Below, one piece after another: positions 26,701-34,228 of a stretch of DNA of 38,390 bases. The notes under the pieces are model-generated. The model was not told the DNA's origin. It was given only the letters and a program-made list of their open reading frames with translations, and did no database searches. Location: NCBI GenBank assembly GCA_026993525.1, contig JALWSS010000196.1, positions 1-38,390 of the forward strand, in the 5' to 3' direction. A program made the translations under genes and the position numbers. Source of the DNA: Saprospiraceae bacterium (GTDB taxonomy: Bacteria > Bacteroidota > Bacteroidia > Chitinophagales > Saprospiraceae). The stretch's first letter is position 1, and every line of letters starts with the position of its first letter.

Positions 26701-26804
26701 CCGTCTTTTATTCCGTAGGTGTAGGAAAAGACCTCCTGAGCCATCACCTGGACCTGAGTGGTGATCAGCAAAATCAACATGATGATGCATCTATAGAATT
26801 TCAA
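23739..26804 (-). CDS. Reg_prop / Y_Y_Y sensor histidine kinase, LytS type
   Basis: This is about 1021 residues. I propose the TTG at 26804, because it yields MKFYRCIIMLILLITTQVQV, a proper signal peptide with basic start. The ATG at 26780 would begin inside the hydrophobic core, and a GTG at 26870 adds a tail before it. The periplasmic part (about 25-690) consists of two-component-regulator propeller blades (GVLWVRSASGEYISRF, NWWLSTNRGIMYI, LWLGAHNGLYFL). It is followed by a Y_Y_Y-like domain (LPPGNYTLQLTAY), one TM segment (WFYAVLALFFIGLPALIYI) and a cytoplasmic LytS-type kinase. The H box is NPHFINNS, with His about residue 822, and the N box reads TENAVEKG instead of the usual ENAIKHG. 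It overlaps the LytTR gene. Reg_prop sensors often respond to glycans (known for Bacteroides hybrid systems); the ligand here is unknown. Confidence 0.9.
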   Translation of the reverse strand: MKFYRCIIMLILLITTQVQVMAQEVFSYTYGIKDGLPYQEVVSLYCTKSGVLWVRSASGEYISRFDGVNWQHFNVAAEGMPPYMNFLSEDSKGNLWLEYGNIDKTVLARYHPSSGFHTQEFPPGLRSDFDEERNIFCFYNDYTSFTYDLERDSFVKEAEPVVAKVPGYYHEGAYSTVDDGRVLRYFTPENKIKFIWQGQELEHTPDVQFLFPLLVYANDDVIYLDSKNLDFFRYSKGQRTEIPILLKNGKELFPQYMVQLRAGAFRKNLTGRALVCEEPTSGALFLVQMAANGKPEILIPYLPDEGIFSATQDLAGNWWLSTNRGIMYIKPDLLTFDAEQPAMVSGLFSIGEDATGNIWMGGHEGAGGFSVFDGYQLRYENFGQQSLKILPGSILGPSGHLFFSTASTPRRILSIKSGRANFQEYSKDGINLSAFYFTSLRNGDIAIGSVNLGLVLTEDSSGRLTNFRVIDEDKKLETNDVGTVAEDLAGRLWLGRLPAGLALYDPQKDTVVNWKRVPGDNHTLGIMSSCVDENGTLWLGAHNGLYFLKNAHLADYHTGDIWRLLTAFPLPGNDQTVVHSLRNTERFLSIGTEKALYLLDKTYPGSRPRIFTLEFGKDIRGGGAEQNAVWYDSKGYLWLGTQEGATRIDLDNLLFDTLHTNVSLKEFSVGDQVVNPTGSDLGSLPKKKRAISFSVFAEGNQFLRNNLKYDVLVVHNGSDTIYQKYQTAEKLHAIPYLPPGNYTLQLTAYKHNVVAGGNIYRFIVPALLTERPWFYAVLALFFIGLPALIYIQRKKHELKLAMAHRESDGLRVLALSNFFNPHFINNSLHWIQSRYRKDPETATIIGRLSDNVNILYENTQRARPWHSMYRELEVVRNYLRIQQVRFGSTLHTNFDIGLSEEELKSIKVPAMLLQIHTENAVEKGIRNRKNAGRLFLKVSCDEKGCRVVIEDDGRGRVPTESPRKGSTFVMSELITLFNNYNDNPITVEYEDYIFGNHGTRVNIFIPKYFNYELSKTENNRR

Positions 26805-27231
26805 TTCTTCGGCAATAAATATTTTCTCTAAAGGTAACAAGGCTTCGGAAATGCGTGATAAACAAATCACGAATGGCTGACAAAGGGATAACGAACGGTT
26901 GTTTTTGTCGTATCAAATTTGAACTTGTACGCTATTGGCCCCTGGCTGAAAGGTCATTCATTCCTCCATACGGACGGTTCATAGCTGCATAAGGGGCTGT
27001 TCATGGCTTGCAGCCCGGTCCCGGAATAACCTGCCTTAAATTTGAGTGACAATTTGATGTAGCAGGAGGCCGTTCAGGGGATTTTCTGCCTTCCGGAGGA
27101 AAATAGAACGCATTACTGTTATTGAAAGACAAATTATACAAACCCTGTGAGGCCCTTAAAAAATTGCCTATTTCATTACAAAACACCCGGACCGGATGAA
27201 TACAAAGCCGGCCTCCTGCTTTTTCCTTTCC
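26805..27231. other. Intergenic region upstream of the sensor kinase
   Basis: No gene is seen. It is the leader of the kinase gene (-) and the tail of the S9 peptidase gene (-). A near -7 box, TATCCCTTTG, one or two bases too long, occurs on the minus strand near 26870-26890. Short direct repeats of the GTTCATRGCTGCA / CTGTTCATGGC type lie at 26975-27010. None is convincing. Confidence 0.35.
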
Positions 27232-29664
27232 TTAGGGTTTCGTCCCATTCACATCACGGTTCCTGACGTACTTGTCCAGCCACAGTGTGGTTTCCCATGC
27301 CACGTGCATCAGTGATTCCCGGGCCCGGTAGCCGTGGCTTTCATGCGGTAACATGACGAGTTTGACAGTGGCCCCATGTCCTTTCAGGGCTGCGTACATT
27401 CTTTCACTCTGCATGGGGAAAGTACCCGAATTATTGTCGGCCATGCCGTGAATGAGGAGGATGGGTTCTTTGATCTCGTCCGCAAAATTGAACGGCGACA
27501 TCTTGTAATAGATCTCCGGCGCCTCCCACCAGGTGCGCTCTTCCGACTGGAAGCCAAAAGGCGTCAGGGTGCGGTTGTAGGCACCGCTTCGGGCAATGCC
27601 GGCAGCGAAAAGGTCCGTGTGCGCCAACAGGTTGGCCGTCATGAAGGCACCATAGCTGTGCCCGCCAATGGCAATCCGTCCGGGATCGCCAACGCCCATG
27701 TCAGCCAGGACTTTCACGGCAGCTTCGGCATTCATCTTCAACTGCTCCACGAAGGTCTCGTTGGGTTCCTGGTCACCTTCACCGATCACCGGCATGGAAA
27801 CATTGTGGAACACTGCATAACCATCTGCCACCCATAAGATTGGCGAAGAGGGACTCACCCTGATAAACGTGTATGGTGACCCGGACACCTGGCCGGCAGC
27901 GGCGGCATTTTTGTACTCTCTCGGATACGCCCACATAAACACCGGCAGGGGGCCATCCTTTTCTTTGTCATAACCCGCAGGCAGGTAGAGTGTGCCGCTC
28001 ATGTCCACCCCATCGGCTCTTTTGAACTGCACAAATTCTTTTTTCACCCCTTTCAGCGACTCGTAAGGATTCGGGAAGAAAGTGATCTGGGTGAGCTGAC
28101 CGGTTTTCAAATTGCGAAGAAAATAATTGGGTTGCTCGTAATTGGCCTCCCGGCGGGTCAGCACAATTCTCTTTTCTGCATCAATCAGCTCAACGGGTAC
28201 TTCATAAAACGGTGCTTCAGACCTCCAAAGCCGCCTGGCTGTTTTGGTTTCCAGGTCAAATTGATCCACAAAAGGCCGGTTCCCTTCCGGGGAGGCACCC
28301 TGACCTGTGAGGAAGAGCGTTTTGCCACCGTCGGTGGTAAGCAAAACGGACTTGCCAAAATCGTTGGTAGTCGTTACAAAGCTTCCCGGATCGGAATAGC
28401 GGTCCTCGTATGAGCGGTCGAACAAAACTTCAGGTTCTGCACCCGGTTGACCGGGAGTCCACTTTCTGGTAATCGAATGCCTCGTTCGCCACCAGCGTTC
28501 GTAAGTGATGGCCAGGTCTCCATCACCCCAGGTGAGACCTGCAAAGCGGAGCTGGAATTTCGGGCCGGCCACGGGGTCAGCCCTGAACGGTGCCTCCAAC
28601 AGCATCAATTGGTCGCGAACTTCGGCATCGGTGTTGGGGTCTCCGCCATCACGGGCCTCCACCCACCAGACCATCGCCGGGTGGTCGTTTCTCCAACCGA
28701 ATCTACGGGGGCCGGTGGGCACGGCATTGAATCCCTTCGGCAAACTTTCAGCGGCGGGCAGGTCTGCCAGCAGGCGCACCAATTTCCCGTCGGCATCCAC
28801 TATTGCCGTCTCCGAGGCAAACCGATACCACGGTACGATGTAACTAAACGGGCGCTTCAATTTTTCCACCAACAGGTACTTGCCATCCGGAGAAGGCGTG
28901 AAATCCGTAAGAATCCCTCCAACGTTCATCGGCTTTTCTTCGCCTCCGGCAATGTCAATCCGGAACAGCTCAGCACTGGCAAAGTATTCAAACAATTGCT
29001 CGTCAAAAGGATTCTTCAGCAAGTCCTGGTAGGTGCGCACAGGAGCTGCCACCCCTTCGTTGCTTTGCGCCACCGGGCCGGCCGGCACTTCCGGGGCTTG
29101 TGGCACCGGGCCCCTGCCGGCAGGTATCTTTTTGTACAACAGCGACCTTCCGCCATCGAACCATTCGTAAGGACTGCCCACTGCATCGCTGACCAGCGCC
29201 GCGGTCAGTTGCCTTGCTGAACGGCGTTCTACATCCACCACCCAAAGCTCGATTCCATCTTCAGTGGTATTGAGAAAGGCGACGTAAGAGCCGTCTTTGT
29301 TCCAGCTCACATCCGAAATTTTTGCCGAAGGAGGCATCCCGGAAATTGATTCTTCGGCACCGGCAACCACGCCCTTCACGGCAATGCCTGTGTAGTACGA
29401 TGCCCGGCTGGGGCCGTTAGTGCGGGGATTCAGCCGGAGGCCCGCCAACCGGAGTTCAGCCGCTCCCAGTTCTTTGATGCTCTTCAGACCAGCTCTGTCC
29501 AAAATCAACATCCGGGTGTTGTCCGGACTGAGGCTGACGCCGGGTGTGGGCGGGGCATCTATCAGGTCCGCTATCGCCTTTGGCGGTGCCTGATAGCCGG
29601 ACGGGGCCTGTGAAAACGCAATTGCGACGAAAAAGAAAAAGAAGAGAAAACTGAGGTGACGCAT
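27232..29664 (-). CDS. S9 family serine peptidase, glutamyl endopeptidase type
   Basis: This 810-residue protein has a signal peptide with a long run of Phe (MRHLSFLFFFFFVAIAFSQ). The mature N terminus (PPKAIADLIDAPPTPGVSLSP) matches the start of S9D glutamyl endopeptidases, including the plastid CGEP of plants (family memory). A beta-propeller of about residues 40-560 precedes the alpha/beta-hydrolase domain with nucleophile Ser670 (GHSYGAFM), Asp743 (HGMADNNSG) and His777 (ESHGYR). It should cleave peptides in the periplasm. An insert rich in Pro and Gly (about 165-200, APEVPAGPV) interrupts the propeller. A TACATTTG box at 29730-29723 on the minus strand may be its promoter. Confidence 0.92.
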   Translation of the reverse strand: MRHLSFLFFFFFVAIAFSQAPSGYQAPPKAIADLIDAPPTPGVSLSPDNTRMLILDRAGLKSIKELGAAELRLAGLRLNPRTNGPSRASYYTGIAVKGVVAGAEESISGMPPSAKISDVSWNKDGSYVAFLNTTEDGIELWVVDVERRSARQLTAALVSDAVGSPYEWFDGGRSLLYKKIPAGRGPVPQAPEVPAGPVAQSNEGVAAPVRTYQDLLKNPFDEQLFEYFASAELFRIDIAGGEEKPMNVGGILTDFTPSPDGKYLLVEKLKRPFSYIVPWYRFASETAIVDADGKLVRLLADLPAAESLPKGFNAVPTGPRRFGWRNDHPAMVWWVEARDGGDPNTDAEVRDQLMLLEAPFRADPVAGPKFQLRFAGLTWGDGDLAITYERWWRTRHSITRKWTPGQPGAEPEVLFDRSYEDRYSDPGSFVTTTNDFGKSVLLTTDGGKTLFLTGQGASPEGNRPFVDQFDLETKTARRLWRSEAPFYEVPVELIDAEKRIVLTRREANYEQPNYFLRNLKTGQLTQITFFPNPYESLKGVKKEFVQFKRADGVDMSGTLYLPAGYDKEKDGPLPVFMWAYPREYKNAAAAGQVSGSPYTFIRVSPSSPILWVADGYAVFHNVSMPVIGEGDQEPNETFVEQLKMNAEAAVKVLADMGVGDPGRIAIGGHSYGAFMTANLLAHTDLFAAGIARSGAYNRTLTPFGFQSEERTWWEAPEIYYKMSPFNFADEIKEPILLIHGMADNNSGTFPMQSERMYAALKGHGATVKLVMLPHESHGYRARESLMHVAWETTLWLDKYVRNRDVNGTKP

Positions 29665-29722
29665 AGCTTCTGATTTTACCGGTTAAAAGCCTGTTGAGAT
29701 TATCATGCTTTCTGAGGCGTAC

Positions 29723-29730
29723 CAAATGTA
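29723..29730 (-). promoter_or_regulatory. Possible -7 box TACATTTG for the S9 peptidase gene
   Basis: It stands 58 bases upstream of the ATG at 29664 and fits TAnnTTTG. A TTG lies only 14 bases further upstream, shorter than the usual 17-23. Confidence 0.4.
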
Positions 29731-29784
29731 CTGCAACACCCCCGCAATAAGAAACTCAGGTGACCGGGATCAGCCAAAATGCAA

Positions 29785-29816
29785 ACAGCCCCGCATCGGA
29801 TTCGATACGGGGCTGT
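29785..29816 (-). terminator. Terminator of rpoN
   Basis: The arms ACAGCCCCG and CGGGGCTGT pair, and the stem continues as ATCG/CGAT with one mismatch. On the minus strand TTGCATTTTGG follows. It begins 20 bases past the rpoN stop at 29836. Confidence 0.7.
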
Positions 29817-29835
29817 AAGCCGGTTAGACCTGTTG

Positions 29836-31389
29836 TCAGAGTTCTTTGCGCAACCTTGCCACGGGAATGTTCAGTTGCTCACGGTATTTGGCCACTGTGC
29901 GTCGGGCAATGTTGTAGCCCTTTTCCTGCAGCAGGTTTTTGAGTTTTTCGTCGGAATAGGGCTTTCGCTTGTTTTCTCCGTTGATGATCTCGGTAAGGAT
30001 CTTTTTCACCTCCAGGGTTGACACCTCTTCGCCATCGGCAGTTTGCAGGCTTTCGGAAAAGAAGTCCTTCAATCGCTTGGTGCCAAACTCCGTCTGAACG
30101 TATTTGCTGTTGGCCACCCTCGAGACGGTGGAAATATCCAGACCGGTGATGTCGGCAATGTCCTTCAGGATCATGGGGCGCAGGCGTTTTTGATCGCCGG
30201 TCAGGAAATAGTCGTACTGGTAGTTCATGATGGCGTACATGGTGTTGAACATGGTCTGCTGGCGCTGCCGGATGGCATCTATGAACCACTTTGCACTGTC
30301 AATTTTTTGTTTGATGAACATCACCGCCTCCTTCTCCTTTTTGGTGGCCCGGCGCCCCTTAGTCTGGTCTTTGTAGGCCTTCAGCATCTCTTTGTACTGG
30401 TTGTTGATGTGGAGGTCCGGAGCGTTGCGGGTATTCAGCGAGAGTTCCAGTTCACCATCCCTGTTGACGATGATAAAGTCCGGCACGATGTAGTGCGGGT
30501 TACGGGTTGAAGAGACATATCCGCTGGCCGGTTTGGGATTCAGCTTCAGGATTTCATCAATGGCTTCTTTCAGCCTGGCTTCTGAAATGCCCAGTTGCCT
30601 TTGCAGGCGCTGGTAATGCTTTTTGGTGAACTCATCGAAATAGTCCCTTATCAGGCGTTGAGAAACCGACAAGAGTTCCTTTTCTTCAGGGGTGATGTTC
30701 TCACGCGCCTGTTTTTGTTCCAGTTGCAGAAGCAAACATTCCTGCAGGTTGCGGGCCCCGGTGCCCGGCGGGTCAAACCGCTGTATTTTTGCGAGCCAGT
30801 ATTCGAGTTCCTCTTTCGTGGCTTCTACCCCCTGCGAAAACAACAAATCGTCGAGGATGGCATCCAGTTCCCTTCTCAGGTATCCGTCTTCGTCAATGCT
30901 GCCAACGATCTGGCGGGCAATGATCTCGTCCTTTTCGTCTTTGAAATCGAGCATGCCGAGCTGCTGCTCCAGGTATTCGTGGTAGGTATTTTCAACGGCT
31001 ATCGGCAGGGTCTTGCCTTCGTCTTCAGCCTGGTAAGAATCACCCCTGGTTTTGTAAGAGGCCTCATCGTCGTCAATGTAGTCGTTCAGGTAATCGTCGA
31101 GGGAAACCTCTTCTTCCGGTGGCAGTTCTTCCTGGTCAAGGTCGTCGAGCTCGGAGGTCTGGTCTTCGTCGTTTGTGGAGTCATCCGGTGTGCTGTCTTC
31201 AGAGCGGGCCATTTCCAGGATGTCGTCCTCTTCTTCTGTGTCTCCCTCTTCCAAAGCAGGGTTGGCTTCGAGTTCTTCTTTGATTCTTTGGTCGAGCACT
31301 GCTGTCGGAATCTGGAGCAGCTTCATCAATTGGATCTGCTGTGGTGACAGCTTCTGTTGTAATTTCTGGGTAAGTTGTTGCTTGAGCAT
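29836..31389 (-). CDS. rpoN: RNA polymerase sigma-54 factor
   Basis: This 517-residue sigma-54 directs RNA polymerase to -24/-12 promoters that need AAA+ activators. Region I (1-50, MLKQQLTQKLQQKLSPQQIQ) is the Gln/Leu-rich activator-interacting part. Region II (about 48-115) is a very acidic stretch of Glu/Asp, and the core-binding domain follows to about 330. The helix-turn-helix region (DIADITGLDISTVSRVANSK) recognises -12, and the RpoN box ARRTVAKYRE (495-504) recognises -24. All signature parts are intact. A good Bacteroidota promoter lies at 31521-31550. No enhancer-binding activator gene is in the window. Confidence 0.97.
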   Translation of the reverse strand: MLKQQLTQKLQQKLSPQQIQLMKLLQIPTAVLDQRIKEELEANPALEEGDTEEEDDILEMARSEDSTPDDSTNDEDQTSELDDLDQEELPPEEEVSLDDYLNDYIDDDEASYKTRGDSYQAEDEGKTLPIAVENTYHEYLEQQLGMLDFKDEKDEIIARQIVGSIDEDGYLRRELDAILDDLLFSQGVEATKEELEYWLAKIQRFDPPGTGARNLQECLLLQLEQKQARENITPEEKELLSVSQRLIRDYFDEFTKKHYQRLQRQLGISEARLKEAIDEILKLNPKPASGYVSSTRNPHYIVPDFIIVNRDGELELSLNTRNAPDLHINNQYKEMLKAYKDQTKGRRATKKEKEAVMFIKQKIDSAKWFIDAIRQRQQTMFNTMYAIMNYQYDYFLTGDQKRLRPMILKDIADITGLDISTVSRVANSKYVQTEFGTKRLKDFFSESLQTADGEEVSTLEVKKILTEIINGENKRKPYSDEKLKNLLQEKGYNIARRTVAKYREQLNIPVARLRKEL

Positions 31390-31520
31390 TGCGCGTTACG
31401 TGATTAGTGTTCTCAATTGTTAACCGTGCTCGTTCACTGTGTTTGTCTGATCAATTTCCGGATTCAAATTTAAGCGAAACGGGGGGAACAAAACCGCTAC
31501 CATTTTACCCTGATCCGTGA

Positions 31521-31550
31521 CAAAGTTACCGGAATTTCAATTTAACAAAA
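31521..31550 (-). promoter_or_regulatory. Promoter of rpoN
   Basis: Read on the minus strand, TTTTG (31550-31546), 17 bases and TAACTTTG (31528-31521) match the Bacteroidota sigma-A pattern TTG-N17-23-TAnnTTTG. A second, weaker set (TTTTG at 31493-31489, TAAATTTG at 31472-31465, spacing 16) lies nearer the gene. Confidence 0.65.
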
Positions 31551-31756
31551 ATTTTATAGGTTGGGTGATACGGCGGATCGGCAGGCTTGTTCTGTCAAGT
31601 GGAAAGATTTTCTGAAAAAACATTTAACAAACACTAATTTGTACTCCTTCCAGAAAGAACGGATTACACCCAATTATTTCATTTTCAATGCTTTCGTTCA
31701 AAAAGGCGCATTTTACAGCAAAAATTTCTCCGAAAATTTTCACCGGAGGCTTTCAC

Positions 31757-31764
31757 TACCTTTG
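31757..31764 (+). promoter_or_regulatory. Possible -7 box TACCTTTG for yjbQ
   Basis: TACCTTTG is 58 bases before the ATG at 31823. A TTTTC about 16 bases upstream could be a poor -33 box. Confidence 0.45.
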
Positions 31765-31822
31765 CAAAAGCAACCCATGGCCACTCAGCCCGTCCCGAAA
31801 ACCTCGAATTTGTAACAACATC

Positions 31823-32233
31823 ATGGTTCGACAAATTGAGTTCTCATTGCCTCCTTTTTCGCGTGGATTTCACCTCATCACAAGGGAGATCACCTCCCAG
31901 TTGGGCACATTGCCGGACAGCGGACTTTTGCACCTGTTCATCAAACACACCAGCGCCGGTCTGGCCATCAATGAAAACGCCGACCCCACTGTTCGCACTG
32001 ATTTTGAATTGTTCTTCAACAAACTTGCACCGGAGAACATGCCCGGCATTCTGCACACCCTGGAAGGACCCGATGACATGCCCGCCCATATCAAATCGGT
32101 ATTGAGCGGCTCTTCGGTAAGTATCCCCATAAAAAACGGAAAGCTCAGTTTGGGAACCTGGCAAGGGATTTACCTTTGTGAGTTCAGAAACAGAGGTGGT
32201 CGTCGTAACTTGGTGGCCACAATTATTTCTTAA
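31823..32233 (+). CDS. yjbQ: YjbQ family (UPF0047) protein
   Basis: This 136-residue protein starts at the ATG at 31823; the longer frame to 31688 has no homology-like features. The family core is visible: LLHLFIKHTSAGLAINENAD (the HTS motif) and the C-terminal GTWQGIYLCEFRNRGGRR. YjbQ proteins form trimers with a metal-binding cleft, and weak thiamine-phosphate synthase activity has been reported for some members; the physiological role is unsettled. The gene is first in a string of plus-strand genes (LysE-type, YbjQ, SmpB) with short gaps. Confidence 0.93.
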   Translation: MVRQIEFSLPPFSRGFHLITREITSQLGTLPDSGLLHLFIKHTSAGLAINENADPTVRTDFELFFNKLAPENMPGILHTLEGPDDMPAHIKSVLSGSSVSIPIKNGKLSLGTWQGIYLCEFRNRGGRRNLVATIIS

Positions 32234-32291
32234 GCCCAGCTCAGCTTTTCCTTGCAGGGGAAAGCTCCAACCCCGGAACAAGCCCTGATCT

Positions 32292-32924
32292 ATGGACCTC
32301 CTTTGGAATGGTATCAAATACGGACTTCTGCTCAGCTTGCTGGTAGGCCCCATACTGTTCACCATTGTGCAAGCCAGCATCGAGGAAGGGTTCAGGGCCG
32401 GGTGGATGGTGGGCCTGGGCATCTGGATGAGCGACATCTTTTACATCCTGGTTTCTTATTTCGGGGTGTCGTACGTCAAAGAGCTGATGAACTGGGATGG
32501 GTTTGAGTTTTGGCTTTGCATCATTGGCGGCATCATACTCATTGCTTTTGGGGTCGGTTCCATTTTGTTGAAACCACCCTCCATGGCCTCCTTCGAATCG
32601 AAGGCAGTGCGCTACAACTCCTATTTTTCTCTGTGGCTGAGGGGTTTTCTTATCAACACCGCCAACCCGTTCACCTTCTTTTTCTGGATCGGCGTTTCCA
32701 GTGTGCTTTTTACCGAAGAAAACCTGAGTATGCACCAGGCAAGGTGGTTTTACACGGGGCTGGTGGGCACGCTGGTTTTTACTGACACGGTAAAAATCGC
32801 CCTGGCCAAGTTCATCCGCAAATACCTCAAGCCCAAATACTTGCTCTGGCCCAGGCGCATTGCCGGCATCGTTCTGATCATCTTTGGCGTGGTCTTGCTG
32901 GTCAGGTCCACCTACTACTTTTAA
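32292..32924 (+). CDS. LysE/RhtB-type amino acid exporter
   Basis: This 210-residue inner membrane protein has about six TM helices (around 8-28, 38-62, 70-92, 116-135, 148-168 and 184-206). The N-terminal GLLLSLLVGPILFTIVQASI matches the LysE translocator pattern, with GP in the first helix, and GFRAGW and GIWMSDIFYI follow as usual. It probably exports an amino acid or related small molecule, which cannot be specified. It starts 58 bp after yjbQ. Confidence 0.9.
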   Translation: MDLLWNGIKYGLLLSLLVGPILFTIVQASIEEGFRAGWMVGLGIWMSDIFYILVSYFGVSYVKELMNWDGFEFWLCIIGGIILIAFGVGSILLKPPSMASFESKAVRYNSYFSLWLRGFLINTANPFTFFFWIGVSSVLFTEENLSMHQARWFYTGLVGTLVFTDTVKIALAKFIRKYLKPKYLLWPRRIAGIVLIIFGVVLLVRSTYYF

Positions 32925-32942
32925 CCAATCCAATTTTCAAAC

Positions 32943-33272
32943 ATGAAAGAAATACTGATGACCAACGCCCTGGATTTTCCGGGATACGAAATCGTGGAAG
33001 TCATTGACGTGGTTCGCGGCAACACCGTCAGAGCCAGAAACATCGGCCGCGACATCGGTGCAGCGTTCCGGAACATCTTCGGAGGTGAAATACCAGAATA
33101 CACCAGCCTGATGGCACAGTCACGCGAAGATGCCATTGAAAGAATGCTGGCCGACGCCGAACGAATCGGTGGCGACGGCGTTATTAACGTTCGGTTTTCC
33201 ACTTCCATGATCATGCAGGGCTGTGCCGAAATCCTGGCTTATGGCACCGCCGTCAAGTTGAAAAAGTTGTAA
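32943..33272 (+). CDS. ybjQ: YbjQ family (UPF0145) protein
   Basis: This 109-residue protein aligns by eye with YbjQ of E. coli: the segments VEVIDVVRGNTVRARNIGRD, REDAIERMLADAERIGGDGV and AYGTAVKL are characteristic. Members are small pentamer-forming proteins sometimes called heavy-metal-binding; the function is unknown. The gene begins 18 bp after the exporter stop and ends 13 bp before smpB, consistent with one transcript. Confidence 0.92.
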   Translation: MKEILMTNALDFPGYEIVEVIDVVRGNTVRARNIGRDIGAAFRNIFGGEIPEYTSLMAQSREDAIERMLADAERIGGDGVINVRFSTSMIMQGCAEILAYGTAVKLKKL

Positions 33273-33285
33273 CAAGCCAAACCGT

Positions 33286-33741
33286 ATGGCCAACACCAAA
33301 GAAATTGTAAACAGAAAGGCAAAACACGAGTACCATTTTCTCACCACCCTGGAGGCAGGCATTGCCCTGACGGGGCCGGAAGTGAAAAGCATCCGCCGGG
33401 GGCACGTCAGCCTTTCCGACGCCTATTGCGTTTTTGACAAAGGAGAACTGTATGTGAGAAGCATGTACATCAAACCCTACGAGCAGGCCACCTTCCACAC
33501 CGAAAACGAAAGGCGCCCCCGCAAACTATTGCTGAAAAAAGCAGAACTCAAAAAGCTCCAACGCCGGGTGAAAGAAAAAGGCCTCACCATCGTGCCCTAC
33601 AGGGTTTATTTCTCTGACAGAAACCTGGTGAAAGTGGAAATCGCCCTGGCTCAGGGTAAGAAATCCTACGACAAACGCAATACCATCAAAGCCAAAGACG
33701 CCAAACGGGACCTGGCCCGGTTAAACAAAATCAGGCTTTGA
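33286..33741 (+). CDS. smpB: SsrA-binding protein
   Basis: This 151-residue SmpB binds tmRNA and brings it to stalled ribosomes. Hallmarks are the N-terminal NRKAKHEYHF, EAGIALTGPEVKSIRRG, the YIKPYEQAT loop and the basic tail KKSYDKRNTIKAKDAKRD. Length is typical. No ssrA gene is seen nearby. A REP-A palindrome follows 24 bp after the stop and may end the transcript. Confidence 0.97.
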   Translation: MANTKEIVNRKAKHEYHFLTTLEAGIALTGPEVKSIRRGHVSLSDAYCVFDKGELYVRSMYIKPYEQATFHTENERRPRKLLLKKAELKKLQRRVKEKGLTIVPYRVYFSDRNLVKVEIALAQGKKSYDKRNTIKAKDAKRDLARLNKIRL

Positions 33742-33765
33742 GAAATTCATAAGCGCAGTTTTTCT

Positions 33766-33798
33766 AACCCCGGCAGGGTTCGGAACCCTGCCGGGGTT
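33766..33798. repeat. REP-A palindrome, copy 3
   Basis: It has the same 15-bp stem as at 20614 (AACCCCGGCAGGGTT) with loop CGG, and is preceded by GTTTTTCT. It lies in the gap between smpB and the CDGSH gene. Confidence 0.85.
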
Positions 33799-33849
33799 TC
33801 CCTTCAATTCCTCCCCCGAAAGCCGATAGCTATCGGCTCCGGGGCTCAG

Positions 33850-33927
33850 TTCTTCCCTGCCTGCCTGCCCTGTCCGGCGGCCAGACAGGCCGGCGGCAGA
33901 CGGGTCGGCAGACGGGAGTTCTTCAAA
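33850..33927. repeat. REP-B element, long form (reverse)
   Basis: This is almost the exact reverse complement of 20523-20596. Differences are a few substitutions and one extra CAGG unit. It lies 28 bp before the CDGSH gene, within its probable leader. Confidence 0.85.
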
Positions 33928-33955
33928 CTCTCACAAACCATAAAACTTTCGAACT

Positions 33956-34183
33956 ATGGAAAAGACAAAACTCACTGTAATGAACAATGGCCCGATCAGG
34001 GTTCAGGGAGAAATTGAACTACTCGATGCCAACGGCAAACCCTACGACCTGGGGGGCAGAACGGTCATCTCATTGTGCCGTTGCGGCCTTTCATCCAACA
34101 AACCGTTTTGCGACGGAACACATAAAAAAGAGGGATTCAAACACGAGGCCGGGGCCTTTGCCCTGCCTCCGAAGAAGAATTGA
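33956..34183 (+). CDS. CDGSH iron-sulfur domain protein
   Basis: This 75-residue protein has the 2Fe-2S motif C-x-C-x2-S-x3-P-x-C-D-G-T-H. Ligands are Cys41, Cys43, Cys52 and His56 in CRCGLSSNKPFCDGTH. It is the single-motif bacterial type resembling mitoNEET's core. It is probably a cytoplasmic redox or cluster-transfer protein. It ends 35 bp before the convergent MobA-type gene, with a bidirectional terminator between. Confidence 0.95.
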   Translation: MEKTKLTVMNNGPIRVQGEIELLDANGKPYDLGGRTVISLCRCGLSSNKPFCDGTHKKEGFKHEAGAFALPPKKN

Positions 34184-34196
34184 AAAAAGCACTCCG

Positions 34197-34228
34197 GGGA
34201 GCCCAGTCAGCGGCTCCCTAAATTTTTT
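34197..34228. terminator. Bidirectional terminator, CDGSH gene / MobA gene
   Basis: GGGAGCC (34197-34203, reading across) pairs with GGCTCCC (34212-34218). The plus strand continues TAAATTTTTT, and the minus strand has a GCTTTTTTC run after the hairpin. The right arm touches the stop codon of the minus-strand gene (34218-34220). Confidence 0.8.

Larger units (their letters stand above)
31390..31822. other. Divergent regulatory region between rpoN and yjbQ
   Basis: This 433-bp AT-rich stretch has no gene. It holds -7 boxes in both directions: TAACTTTG and TAAATTTG for rpoN, and TACCTTTG for yjbQ. Confidence 0.6.
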
